From Ciona savignyi (lineage: Eukaryota; Chordata; Ascidiacea; Phlebobranchia; Cionidae): DNA of 64,000 nt. Position 1 is the stretch's first letter; each line of letters starts with the position of its first letter. Positions 26,601 to 39,900 of this stretch are shown piece after piece. Location of the stretch: assembly GCA_000149265.1 (NCBI GenBank), contig CH002871.1, forward strand, positions 118,465 to 182,464, read 5' to 3'. Both the position numbers and the translations under genes were made by a program. The notes under the pieces are model-generated. The model made no database searches, had not been told where the DNA came from, and was given only the letters and a program-made list of their open reading frames with translations.

Positions 26601-29600
26601 GGATGTTTTTCGCGGTTAAATTTCACATCTAGTTAATTTTAATAATACATTGTTGTCACAGCGGCCCTGCATCAACTGCCAGCTATCAAGTCAGAAAAGC
26701 TTGGAACGATGTCATCCCCATTAACCATTGAAGGTAAAGATTGGGAAAATTATGTTAATCTCCCGGGTACAATAGTCGTTGAAACAAATGTCAGGATATA
26801 CCGTGAAGTTGCTTATACCAACTATCGCTTGTAAGTGTCAAAACTTGGAGAGCGATCTGATACCACTAGGGCCGTGTAATTGACCTAAATCCACTTTCCC
26901 TACGTGCCCGCGCCAACGAACGCATTTCTGCACACATTACGTAATATTCTGGACTTTCTAATCCCGCGTGCTAGACTGAGGTCTGAACAATAAACGATCT
27001 GTGCGAAACCGGCTCCAGTTGCGGTTTGTTTGCGATTTTTACCGCTCTTCTCGTGGGTCGGTGCGCTGCAACTTCATATACTTGCGGTGCGGGATGGTCA
27101 CGCTAAACCTGCGGCTTCTTTTGTTTTTGCTTTACGCAATCGTCGAGGAATGTGCCGCCAAAGTAACAGGGATTCGCAACATCTTGCCATTACGTAATTA
27201 TTTACACCTAAACAACTTTTGAATTTGCGAAACCACTTGTACAACTCCATTTCACGGTTTCCACTTTTCGATCGGGAAATTCGCACTTTAAAATTATTTG
27301 AGACTCTCCGAACCGTGCTTTTGCAATTTCAGTTAAAACAATGGCCAATAACAGTCAGATTTGAGTTGGCAAAGTGGTGCGGGTAAAAGTACCGATATGG
27401 TACGATACGCACCGTCTGCATTTAAAACTGCTACAAATTAATGCGGAGCACCCAATTTGTTTCAACCTATTCTTTAACCGACCTATTATAAGAACGTCAC
27501 CTTTCCCGATTCCATCACAATTTGACAATAACATGTCAAAATCATTAAAGCCCGCAGCCTGTGGTTGTTCGCTCACCCAAAACACGACCTATATTGAATC
27601 ACTCAAAATCGTCCTTATTTTGAGCACGCTCCAGTAAGGCGCCGATGAAAACACTAGCAGAGTAAAAGTACTTGCTCAAATTTGTTGTGTTGCAAACAAA
27701 TCGAGTTAAACGCAACACAACACACGTATAATTAGATTGTGTTGGGTAAAGTGATTGGACGCGTGCAAATCGAATTTAAGCAGACTTGACAGTTTATGAG
27801 TATAAATAAACTGAAATGTTTTTTAAAGAACTGTCCGTGTGTAAAACCAAAGCATAACACAGGCACTGGTTTTGCAGTAATTATTTGATTCAAAAAAACT
27901 AGGTCAAATTTTAAAGTTATTATCTTTTTTTTAAAAGAAGTCATAATTTCAGATTATAGAGCGATTTATCAAGGCCCTGACTCGTCTGCCGAGAAACTAT
28001 CTGTCGAAGGTTTGTTATATTATAGTTGATCCTAAAAATATCGTTATTATAAAAATCAACGCCTGCAACATATACAACTTACTACAATTGGTGGCCCGAA
28101 TATGACCACAAGGTAACCGTAGATATCCTTGTCCTAACGTCCTTTATTGCCCCACACACATGGTAATCCTATCCTACCAAAACTAATAAGCGTGCGACAG
28201 TTCCATAAAAATCACTAAAATAGATATAGTCTCTGCTAGAGGCGAAGTCAGTGGTTTATATGGAGATTTGTAAAACTTTTTTTATTGCTTTATACAGAAA
28301 CATACAATCTTCTCGGGCCACTGTGTAGCAGACTCTGCAAGCAAGGTCGGTATTGTTTTTGGATGATTTATTAAATAATTTAGGGGCTCTTAATGATTTA
28401 ACCACTTCTCTTCATTTCATGTAGTTTTATAAATAGAATCAGTATGTTTCGTATGTAATCAAAATTGATTAAAATTTATTAAAAAACTTTTTAATATAAT
28501 AAGAATTAAATTGGCTTGATAATTTTTTAAGACTACCCTACAAATCCATGCATTATGCTTAGAAATTTGCGTAAAATCTCTTTCATCCATATTGGTCACA
28601 ATAATTTAATTCGTATGAGCATTATCACCATAATGTTGAATATACCATCCGAACTTACCAGACCCGAATTAATAATTTATTATTTAATTTTCCGCTTTCT
28701 AACAGGTGGGGGACAGATCCAGTTGTGGCAGTTCCTGCTCGAGTTATTAAGCGATCCAGCAAACGCATCGTGCATTACATGGGAAGGAACGAGTGGAGAG
28801 TTTAAAATGGTGGATCCGGATGAAGTGGCTCGTAGGTGGGGGGAGCGAAAGAGTAAACCCAACATGAACTACGACAAAATGAGCAGAGCTTTAAGGTACA
28901 TATTTTTATCCGACTGGTAGAAAAGTCAACAGTGAAGCATTTATCCACGGTAATCGTCAAGAGAGTGCGGAACCTATAACAATAGGTTGCAGGCAATAAA
29001 TCATAGAAACATTATTTTGGTTGCCTCAGCAACACCTAATGTAGTAGCTGTTCTCCATTTTACCAGAATGTATCATATATTAAAACGTAACGAAAGTGTA
29101 GAAAATATATTATGTAATGTGTAAGAAATGCCTGGTATTCTAACCTTATCTTTGGTTTTTAGGTATTACTACGACAAAAACATCATGACTAAAGTCCACG
29201 GAAAGAGATACGCTTACAAATTTGATTTCCACGGCCTTGCGCAAGCTATTCAAGTCACCAATAACTCGGATAGATACGGATACACTTACACACAGGTAAA
29301 CACTTTACATTCAAAAATTGTATAATTAAACTCGTCTGAATATACTTCTTTAAATGTGATTAAACGAAGTGAAAAATAATCGAATATTTCAGACTCCACG
29401 ACTGCCAAGCTACGCTGAATCGATGCAGAAATCGTACTCAACCACTGAACCTGAAGAATCCCCATCTGCTCCTAGTTTTCACATTCCAACCCCAGAAGAC
29501 CCGGTTTTCTCACAAAATCCATTCGCTGGACCAACCCCACCAGTCTTTACCCCACATAACCCGGAATACAATGAACGCCTTTCGTGGTCCGAATCCTCCG

Positions 29601-29998
29601 GTTACTATAGCAACGGTTACGATGCGCCACCAAGTGCTGAGGTGTCGTCAGCCAGAAGCGTGTCTTCGACTGGAGGGAATTATCAAGAAAGCACTTTTAA
29701 TTTCCAACCACATAATAATTTCACCCCATACCCCGCCCACTCAACCGCTTTAATCCCTGCCACTTCAACATACTACCATACCACCGGTGTGGGTAACTTT
29801 CATGCTGCTTACGACAACTCGTATACCTCTTCAATGGCTTCTCACCACATGACGCCACAAAATATGGCGTCCTCAACTACGAACATGTATACATGCGGCC
29901 AGGAGGCCTATCCCAGCACCCCGAACGGCGGTTTTGAACAAAACACATACTTTAAACCACTTGAATCGTTAAACGTTGACACTGGAGCTTTGTATTAA
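20683..29998 (+). CDS. ERG: ERG/FLI-family ETS transcription factor, complete (12 coding exons)
   Basis: The coding exons are 20683-20721, 24443-24696, 24754-24832, 25016-25098, 25165-25340, 26237-26440, 26662-26733, 27953-28009, 28298-28345, 28706-28895, 29163-29295 and 29393-29998. Phases all match and give 646 residues. Exon 1 ([13 protein letters not shown]) followed by [14 protein letters not shown] mirrors the vertebrate ERG start (MIQTVPD...KEALSVVSEDQSLFE), which fixes the start codon. The Pointed domain is about 211-278 (RVLVPADPLIW, then [11 protein letters not shown]). A linker carries IKSE (K288, SUMO consensus) and [10 protein letters not shown]. The ETS domain is about 342-425 ([51 protein letters not shown]), nearly identical to ERG/FLI1, including the recognition-helix arginines. 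The roughly 200-residue tail is rich in Ser, Thr, Pro, Tyr and Asn. It binds GGAA sites in the nucleus. ERG and FLI1 are co-orthologues, so the symbol means the ERG/FLI subfamily. Intron 1 is 3.7 kb. Confidence 0.96.
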
Positions 29999-30560
29999 TA
30001 ATTTCAAACCTTGTTTATTAACACCTGATTCAACCGAGTTGATCGGTTGATTAAATATAAACCGAATGCAACAAATGATTACGGTGATCTTCTGAGCTTT
30101 ATATACAAACAACTTGCAAGGTTCCTCTGATCTCCTCGCCACTGTGCAATTATTGTTTTAAGTTCAATTCCAGCAACTATTTTAAGCTACTGTCCTAGAT
30201 GTTGTACATAACTGCTGCCTCTTTTTCTAAGCACAATCATTAAGTCTTCAATGTATCTATGTCCTTTTTGTGTTATATTTGCGATTGTCAGCAATCCGAG
30301 TGGTTATTGTGGTTTTATATGCATTTAAACTTGTTTGAAATTTAGTTTTGATTTTTTTTGTAATGCAGGCATTACTTAGTCAAAGCGCATTTTATCCGCC
30401 AAAAACACTTTTACAAATAGCATTAACAAACCTTTAATTCATTATTGTGATTAAATAGACTGACTTTTTACGGGAAAGCTATATATAAGGCGAACTTCGC
30501 AAATTGGGAACTTGAATTCAAAATATTTGTCGACCATTTATCATCGAAAATGTTCATATT

Positions 30561-30699
30561 AATAAAAAACAATGATAAAAATAAGTAAATCTGTATTTTA
30601 AAGTGGCGTTCTATTATTTTATTTTTGTTGTTTTGTAGATCAATTTTTATTGAAATGTGTACAATTTATGCCGTAATACGTGTTTTTAATTCAAATAAA
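30561..30699 (+). terminator. Candidate poly(A) signals of the Erg/Fli gene
   Basis: AATAAA occurs at 30561-30566 and 30694-30699, about 560 and 700 bases after the stop codon. Either would define the 3' UTR; no transcript evidence is visible. Confidence 0.4.
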
Positions 30700-32897
30700 A
30701 GTTGTCTAATGAAGTAAAGTTGTCCAGTAACGATCTCTGTTATAAGATGCCAGTTACTTGCTCAGATCTTGATTTTTGTGACACCACAGTTTAATTTTAA
30801 AGATTGCTACTACGGGTCATTTATATTTCAGAAGATCTGTAACTATTTGGGCGCAACAGTCATAACCGCATACCCACATGAAGTGCCCCACTCTTTGCGC
30901 CCCATTTACATCATTTATCATTCGAATTTTATAGCATGCTCCCTGACTGACAGTTTAAATACAAATTTGGCCACACAAATGCCGTCGGTTAAAGCTGACT
31001 TTTCAAATATAGAATAAATGCAAAAAATATAGAACCACTGATAAACTGCATAATACACAAAAAATAATATGTTGTTGAAAGAGTTAGTATTGCGTGATGG
31101 TGATGAAAACTCGAGTGTTCGCATTGTTTATCTACACTTTAAATTGGTATGGATCGTGAGCTACCCACCCAACCCCCTTCCCCCATAACAAGTAGATATG
31201 GTATATGTTCAAAAACCCATATCGCTTTCCAAATCGATCCTTCCATATTTAGGTTGTGGCGATTGAGATGTCGTTTAATTTTCACAGCTTTTGGCAGGTT
31301 TCGATCTGTCCGCACGACACGTGTGTTGGAAATGAAAATGTTCCTAATTTAATTAGAACATGTCCGTCAGCTGTAGTCCATTGTCATCGACGTGGGAAAA
31401 TCATATGTTCAAAAACCAGTCTTTTATGTCGAACTGATATAAATCAAATTGATCCCCCAAGCTGTAACATTTAAGCTGGTGAGAATTGCACCGTCTATCA
31501 CCTTAATTTTACACATATTCAGAGGGTGAAACAGCGTGGCGCTTCCTATCAAAAGATATTTTTAATGTTTACTTATGCGCCTACTCAACCGTTCAAGATA
31601 GGTTTCCGTTGCGAATTTTGTTTTTTTTCCCTCGTTTTTTTATCTTAAATAGTTTTTCCCATTTATCTTGCCGTCCAGGCCTGTATAGAGTATATGCCTC
31701 TATCACCCATATTTAATTTCTTCAAAATTTGTTCAGGTAGCCTTGAAAATGCCTAGATATTGGTGAAGCTTACGGAGTTTATTTTGTAAACGTGGAAACA
31801 CAGCCTTATGACTACACTCTACCTGTCGCGTGTTGAAAAATATGACGCAAAAATCGCGTGACTTACGGTCGAATCTTAGCTCTGGCACCAAAAGCGCTTT
31901 CGCGTTTACCCAGCCGTGTTATTTGTAGTCACGGTGTCCCTAAAACCTCGTATATGACCGCAAATAGTACCCCAATATTGCTACATATTGTGTCAAATTA
32001 CTATTTAAAACCGAGTTACATTTATATGCAAAGCTATACATTCACAAGGCTATAGTGATGTAAAGATATTAATGATTTAAATCCCTCCACCCAAGATGTA
32101 TTTTTGCTGAAAGAGTTGGCTGCAAACAACTACGATAAAATTTCTTTTAGGTGGTAGGTCATGTTACATGTCGTCGGACTTCTCGTTATGTTTGCACAGG
32201 CCGTTGTTGGTTTGTTCAAGCATACAGCTGATAGTAGCAACAATATTTACTTTGGCAAACATATGTGCTGCAAGTCGCTATAGTATGGGTGGTTTGGCAA
32301 GTGGCCGTCGCAAATGTGAACATAATTAATGGATATGTAGCGAAATGCCATACGTCCACTGGAAAGCTCAAATGGAAGCGAACGAGACAACGCAAAACAC
32401 AAAGCCGGATGACAAACATCCTCGCACTGTGAAAGTGTGTCCAGATATAGGACCGGATAGCGCACACAAGTAACCGAATATGTCAAATACCAAGCAGTCA
32501 TCCAAACGGTAGTATTTGTTGAAATGTGGTTGGTGTGGTTGTAAAATGCGTAGACTTGTCAAAATGCTTTTTGCTTCCAAAAAAACAGTAAGTAATCCAG
32601 CCGCATAGCTCGGCTGTAATTGTGAGAAACTCTTAGTTAAGAACCCCCGTCAAATTAGTAAATCGTACTCTTAAACACCCACAAATTAAAAATCGTGATT
32701 ACTTTACTACTCTGTGAGCCATTTTTAAATATCCCTTAAACCAGTCGGTTTCAATAACTAATAAGCTAAATAGTCGTTAAACCGGGCTATGATTTTAAAC
32801 CGGAACACGCTGCTAATTCCATTTTAAATAAAATTACTGTATGTAACCGAATCATATATGATTCGGTTAAACTAAACTTCTGTTCACGGAATGTTTC

Positions 32898-33049
32898 CGT
32901 TAAAAATAGCTTCTTTTTTTCTTTTTTTACCGAGCCAAGTTTCGAACCAATGATGGGCTATTCACAAGGACCGTTTTTTGTATAGAAGTCATTATATGTA
33001 TCGGTCGCGTTGACCATTCGGCCACACGACCGTACGTTAAAAATAGCTT
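32898..33049 (-). mobile_element. tRNA-like retroposon with poly(A) tail and 15-bp target-site duplications
   Basis: CGTTAAAAATAGCTT occurs perfectly at 32898-32912 and 33035-33049. Between the copies, on the minus strand, a tRNA-like body begins with GTCGTGTGGCCGAATGGTC, which resembles a class II tRNA (Ser/Leu) 5' half and A box. It has a B-box-like GGTTCGAAAC and ends in an A-rich tail (A7-G-A7). The T stem pairs poorly, so this is a processed tRNA copy or a tRNA-headed SINE rather than a functional tRNA gene. Confidence 0.75.
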
Positions 33050-33479
33050 TGAGTTGCACCTAATAATGACTCTTTAGCGCCATCTAGGGTAAGCCAACAC
33101 ACCTATGCGATTATAAACTTACGCCGTGATATAAAATATAAAACTACGAGAAAACGTAAAAATTATATATAGTTTGCGCTGTGCTACACTATGCATCCCT
33201 TAATTTCTTTTTTCAACTTTATCTGGACATGCATCACAAGGGGGGTTATTCGAAATTTAAACCTAGCAAATTAACTTTTGATAACCTCACTTAAACAAAA
33301 CACGAGTAGCATAAATGTTTGAGTATCGTGCGCCATAGATCAACTTACGAAATTCTAGATCTAATTTGCAAAAAAAAGTTCACGAAGTTACCTTCACATT
33401 TTAAACGTGGGGTGATGCATGGGTGCACTATCAAATATAAGTAGCGTTTAGCAAAGAACAACAGACATAAGACTGTGTA

Positions 33480-33529
33480 CATTATCAGAAAAACATACAA
33501 ATTAATGCATTATCAGAAAAACATACAAA
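33480..33529. repeat. Short tandem duplication, 28-bp spacing
   Basis: A 22-bp unit beginning CATTATCAGAAAAACATA occurs at 33480-33501 and 33508-33529. Confidence 0.85.
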
Positions 33530-33595
33530 AAAAATTAAATCTTCAATTCCGATGTCTACGATAGCGCTTTAAACGGTTGTTCCCGTCCTGGAAGT

Positions 33596-33771
33596 CCACG
33601 GCCATTGCTTGAACCTAGTGGAATGACGTGTTCTACCAAATTTAAGGAACGCCTAACCATACACAACACATTGCAATAGCTCCAGTAATCGAACGGTGTG
33701 CGCGAGGTGAGATTACGATTGCCCGTGTGTTAATGTCCATTGCGTTTTCCAACTAATAAACATTGTATCCT
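33596..33771 (+). repeat. SINE-like element, tail-half copy
   Basis: It shares GTTCTACCAAATTTAAGGAA, ...GCAATAGCTCC..., ...GGTGNGCGCGAGGTGA... and ...TTGCCNGTGTGTTA... in the same order as 59100-59240. It lies just beyond the 3' end of the minus-strand coiled-coil gene. Confidence 0.65.
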
Positions 33772-33928
33772 ATCATAATATTCCAAGGAATCCAACAAAT
33801 TATTTATTTGCAGACATATACCACGGTAACAATGTGTAATAAAAAATAAAAAAAAACAAAAAAAAAACAAATAACAAAAACTAGATAAATCTAACTCCAA
33901 CCCAAGTGGATAATATTTACAAAATGGT

Positions 33929-36900
33929 TTATTTGCCACATCCAAATATAGCTGAGAAAGAAGTGTCCGATTCGCCAGTGTTATCGCTGTCGTCGAAGTT
34001 AAAAAATGGAGGGGGGGATTTTTGTTCAGAGGTTGAGGTATTTCCACCAAAGCCGAAGGAAAACTCGGGAGATTTGCTCGCGCTTTCCGCCCCAGGGAAG
34101 TTGAAAGAAAATCCATCACTTCCAGCGGATGTGGAGCTGTTGAAGCCAAATCCTTCACTTTGTGGAGGAGATTGGCTGCTACTGGGTTGAAAATCAAAAC
34201 TGAAATTTTGAGGCGATTTCTGTGATTGTGGTGGTTGGAAGTTGAAGGAGAATGACGCGTCGCTGCCGCTCGGACCATCCGTGGAAGGTGGGAAGCTAAA
34301 AGCATGCGGAGACTTTATCTCGGGATAGCCGGCACTAGAGGTCTCAGGTGAGCCACAAAAACGATCTGGACTTGAAACCATCTGGATTCAAACAATAATT
34401 TGTGAAAAGGTGCTTCGAAGCATTCAGTACTTTGACAAAACTGGTAATATGGCTGAAATTTGTTCTTTTTAAATCAATGCGACTGCATTAAAAAGTACAG
34501 CAATTATAAAGAGAATATATCTAAACAGAAAATTTAAATTATTTGGAATTTCAATGTTAAGAATATGGAGTTTAGGATTTAAACCTTTTTACACTATTGG
34601 AATATATCGCAGTTTGTGCATTACTACTAGATATATATTCGAAAAACAACCCACCATGTTTGCTTCTTCAGATCCACTGGTGGGCATTACATTGGATTGG
34701 AACTGGAAAAATTCATCAGGAGATTTCTGGAGTTCGGCCATCATCTGCCGATGCTCGTCATCTAACAAGTGGACCATCTCTGGGGTTTTCGGGGCTGGGA
34801 TAATAAGCACAAGATGTTAAGAATGCTGAGTTTAATGCAGAACATGTGTAGTGGAAAAATCATTTTATCTCTTCTTAAATTGTAAAAGTATTGCATAATA
34901 ATAATTAAAAAATTCGTTTAAAAATGATAACGGTATTCAGGTGCACAAATTGGCCAAAAATGTGAAATATTTTAATTTGACAATATAACCAACATGTTTT
35001 TTCACTTGAAATCGGAGTTTTGTTTCCTTCATTGTCCTGGAAATAGACAATGGTTAACTTGTGCTTATCCTAAGTTAAGTAACATGATTGCATCTGGTTG
35101 TGTGGTGCAATATTCAAGTTTAGTGTAACAAACTCAAATGGTTGCAGTTTTGATTCCCATCCGAGCAAATACTTAGTGGTTGTAAGAAATTAGAAAAAAT
35201 TAAATACATGTAACATTTCAGCAACACACAATAAAACAGAAAACTAAACAATAAAGCCAATACCCTAACCCAAACATTGGCAAAAGGCATGTTGAATCCA
35301 TTGTAATGGCTTAATTTTTTTATTTAAAATTGTAATGTTGAAAAATCACTAGAAGCCTTAATTAAGAGATTTTATATTAGGTTTGTGTAAAATAAATAAC
35401 TTTACTAATACCTTTAATGGTAAATCGTAAACTGCACCATCAAAATAACCAGGACAATCAAATTGTTTTGGAGATTTGGGGCTTAAACTCAATTGTTTTG
35501 TGTTTCCAGGTGATCTGAAGACATTTAGAAAATATTTAACACATAATGACACTTATAATATCACACAACGGTTTTATTTTGGCACAAAATAGAAACAATC
35601 TTGTAAGAACAATAATTTTTTTAACTAGCTTAAGGAAATAGCACTGGACAATTACAAATAGACCAGTTGGAGATAATACCGTAAATGAACAATCACTGTG
35701 GACTGTCTATAACTAGAATTTGCATTTGTTGCACTAAACCAATGGGCTAATGAAATGATGCATTAATTCACGTGGACGTGACATAGTTTACATGGGTGCT
35801 ATGTCTAAATAGTTTCCGATCTATGCACTGCTTTCTTAGGCTTGGTTATTAAACTTGCCAGTATTGGCAATCAACCAGTAATTTCAATGGTGACCATGAT
35901 TTTTAATCAACCTAGCTACTCAAGGACTTAGTGCAATGCATTACAGCAGTCTGCTAATCAATACAACAAGAGTACAACACATATAACTTAAAACACACAC
36001 AAAATGGACAAACTTGGAAGCCATATCAATAAATCAAGAAAACAAGGTAGCCATATCAAACGAAATTTACCGTTGCTCTGGTTTTTCGGGACTCAAAGCT
36101 TTATTTCCCATTGATTTTCCAAATGCCATTTTAAGTTGAACTTTTCTTAACAGTGGCAAGTCAGTCACTCTGTTATTAGCTGTGGCATGCACTGTGGATT
36201 GAGGTCGATCTGGGCTCTTTACAGATTGGTATGCTGTGTAAAGTAGATAAAGAATTATGAAATATAACATCAACTAGTATAAAATTGGTATATTGAGCCA
36301 ACAAGGCCTTGTCAAGGGACACATTAGTTTAAAAAATGAATAAAATTGAACCAAGAACATGTTTAATATCCTCCATGCTTATTAAATATTCTATACTGCT
36401 GCGTAGTTGGTTATGTTCTTGGGCATCAAATGGATATTGCCTGACCCAAGTGGATTAATTGGTTGAATGAAATCGATAGAAAAGAATCATACACAATACA
36501 CCACAATAACCCCGGTAACTAATGGCCTAGCCAATAGGTAGTTTGACAATTGTTGTGTAACAACGCACTTTGTGTATTTAATACACAAGTACAACCCATA
36601 AATAATCAACCTAACAGAAAAAAGTAATACTTCCGTAAAAACAAACAAGAACAATATACATGCGCTGCCGTTGCCTATTTTGGATGAGTTTTCATTTAAA
36701 TTTTCACAGCCATTCGAAGTTTCCATTGGGGTCACACTGGTTTCCTGAAAATTTTATGATTGGTTAAGTTTGTATGAGGGCAGTCGAAAGAATTTCTAAA
36801 ATAAAAAATTTAAAAAGAAAGATTGGTGTGTTATACAAAACTGCATGTTCGCTTGATTACAAATGGTTGGTTGAATTAGTTTTCACTTGCAATGCCTACC

Positions 36901-39900
36901 TTAATTATTGTGGATAAATGGCCTTAATTATATAGTTGTTTATATAACTGCATAGGCCTATTTAATATTTAATACTGGAATTTAACTTTTTTACAAAAAT
37001 ATCCCAAAAAAGATGTATTTAAATGTTGTTCGTGCATGTTTTAATTAATTCATGTTGTTCTATATATTTTCAATGGTTAAGTAATTTATATTACTATTTC
37101 CAATAAGGTGATACTGAATGTAGCTTAATTCCATTATCAATTCTTAACATTTAATACACAGAGTATCATTATGCCTTTGACGATATATTATGAATATTAT
37201 TCTAAATGAAAAACAGTGTAAGTGTCGATACCTGGGCATCTCCATCAGCATCATTATCAGCTGATGAATTTAACCATTGAGGAAGAGTTGCACTAGTTGC
37301 ATGCTTCTCATGGGATGGAATGGAAGAAATGCTTTCCTGTGATTCCTGCGGAAGATGTCAATACCTTAAATTAGAATTTGTAGGACAACAATAACCAAGT
37401 AAAAATACAAAATACACTTATTTACTACTTGCTTTGTCCTCTTTTGAATAAAAGATTTTTGAAAAGCATTTTTCATATAATTCAGATGTTTAGAAATGTA
37501 ACTCAATTAAATTTTCAATCAATAATTGATTGTTTTCATTGATTTTTTTAGAATTCTCATTTAATAAGACACAATTTAAAGTTTATCCCTGTGGAACAAC
37601 AAAAAACATAGGCAATAGTCAGATTACCTGGCGCCTACAGTGTATGCCAAACTGATGCAAGTTGTATGTGATACAGACATTGCTTTTAAGTTTAATTTTG
37701 CCCGTTAATTCATTGTTTTTTAAACATTGTACATTATTGCCTTGCTTAAATGCACAATAAACTAACAACCGACTTGACCCCACAATTTAGCTGATATTTA
37801 TGTTTGCTACCAGATGTACATTACATCTATTATGCTGCTTGTCTATGTGCACCTTGATATTGTGTGTTGACATCAAACTTGACAGAGAAATGCTCTTTCT
37901 AAGAGTTTGCTCATTTTCTGTCTTTAGAGTTGGTGGGAGAAGATTAGATGACTCCATGGTAGCAGAATTCTTATTCAAATCCAATTTAATTGGAGTTTGG
38001 ACTGTCTGAAAAGAAACTAAAGTAAATCAATGGATATTTGAGCTTAAATTAACATCTCATAGGATAGAGAGTCTTGCATATCATCTGAATTTGTTGTTGC
38101 ATAACAGCCGTTATACCCAAGGAAAATTGTCAGAATACCATGAATATGGGCTCACATTGAAAAGTATTAAATTTAAATAAAAGAATTACCTTGGGGCAAA
38201 AGTAAAAGGGCAAATTCACAAACAATACAAGACCCTTTTTACTACATACATACACAAAACACTTGCATGTAGTTACAGTACAAGCGAAATGTAGATAGCC
38301 TAGGATTAATTAAACAAATATTGCAACTGTTAAATGAAATCAAACTAATAATAAAACTAAACTAACCATCTTAGGAGCAAGCATAGCTTTGATGTTGGGT
38401 AAGCTTGTATATTCCGTGCTGCTTCGCAAACTGCTGCCGCTGGAACCCCGTGGGTGAACAGCAGGTAACTTGCTTTTGAAGAAAGACATAAAGCTAGGAA
38501 TCTATAGAGGAATTAATTAGATTAGGCAAACACAAAGGACTATATAAATGAAAATAAGACCAATTAACAAATATTATAGAAACATGTTTGAGCAAAACCG
38601 GCATATCAACATAAAAATCCAAGAGACACTTATTAAGTTCAAGTATTACAAAAAATGTATTTTACCCCTAATTTGCTGAAGGCAGGAGGTTCCAACTTGG
38701 ACAAAAATGTTGATTGTGCAACATTTTCTAAGCTTGATGATTTGGCGATTGGTTTCAAATCTTTAAACTGAAATAAATATTTAAACACATTAAAAACATT
38801 TGTAAGTGTATATATAAAAAAGTGAGAAAATATGTGCCATTGGATAATTAGACAAGTGTTGAAGCAACTAAAAATACTACCTTTAATGCAATGTTCAGTT
38901 TTTAGGCTATTAATAAATTTCCAACATAACAATTTTAATCAGTTTATTCAACATCATATTAACCACCAGTAGCTCAAAGGGAAAGGATTTCTTTAACAAA
39001 TGTAATATATTTATTGTTTTAATTTTATAGCGGTAGGCAGAATATTGTATGCACAAATTTAACTATCATCCTTACTTTGGCTGCTTTGAAAACAGATTTT
39101 CTTTCAATTTCTTGTTTCTGTCATAAAAACAAAATTTACCACATATCTAACACAAGTTAATTAAAGTATAAACATGATTGGCAATGGTATTCTCATGTAA
39201 ACCATGTAAATTAGCAGACTCTTGATTAGAATCCTGAGCATTATAGTACCTTCAGAATGTTTTCTTTCTTAGCTTGAAGAACCTGAACCTCTGTTTCTAA
39301 CTCAGCAACACTTTTCATACTTTTTGACTTAATCTGGTTCTGTGTAATACTCTGCATTGTCTGTGCACTGTTACTCATTGCTAAGAAAGCCAACTGACAT
39401 TATTATTTACTGATATACACAATTTTACACAAAAATACACAATTTTACACAAAATATGACATATAAAACTTGAATAAAAATATTGAAAATGAATGTTTAA
39501 ATGTACCGAACTAATTAAAAGGATACAAAGAAACTCCCCATTCAGTCAGTGATGAATATGCTGGTTTCAAAACATCTGAAAATTACATTTATTATGCATA
39601 ATTTCAACCTGCTTTGTATCAGACCTTGTTCAGCTGCAATTGTTGCCAATTCCTCTTTCGATGCTTCCAATTCTCGTTTTTTATCATGCAATACTGTCTG
39701 CAGTTCTTCTAGTCTTGCAACCTGTCTTTTATACTCTGGTACCATTGGCAGAGAATCGTATACAAGCATTCTCTCACAATAAATCTCCTGGTAATGATCA
39801 TGTTTTCTTTCACATTCCTTTCTAAGAATATATATCACTCAGTTGCATATCTTAAAAAATGTAAACCTAAAATGTAAACCTAAATATTAAACCTAAATAT

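Larger units (their letters stand above)
30700..33590. other. Intergenic stretch between convergent genes
   Basis: Lies between the 3' ends of the plus-strand Erg/Fli gene and the minus-strand coiled-coil gene. I see no supported gene. It contains a tRNA-like retroposon (32898-33049) and a short tandem duplication (33480-33529). Confidence 0.5.

Noticed and set aside
32913..33034. Functional tRNA(Ser/Leu) gene
   Set aside because: The T stem does not pair and the acceptor ends do not match. The poly(A) tail and target-site duplications show it is a retroposed copy.
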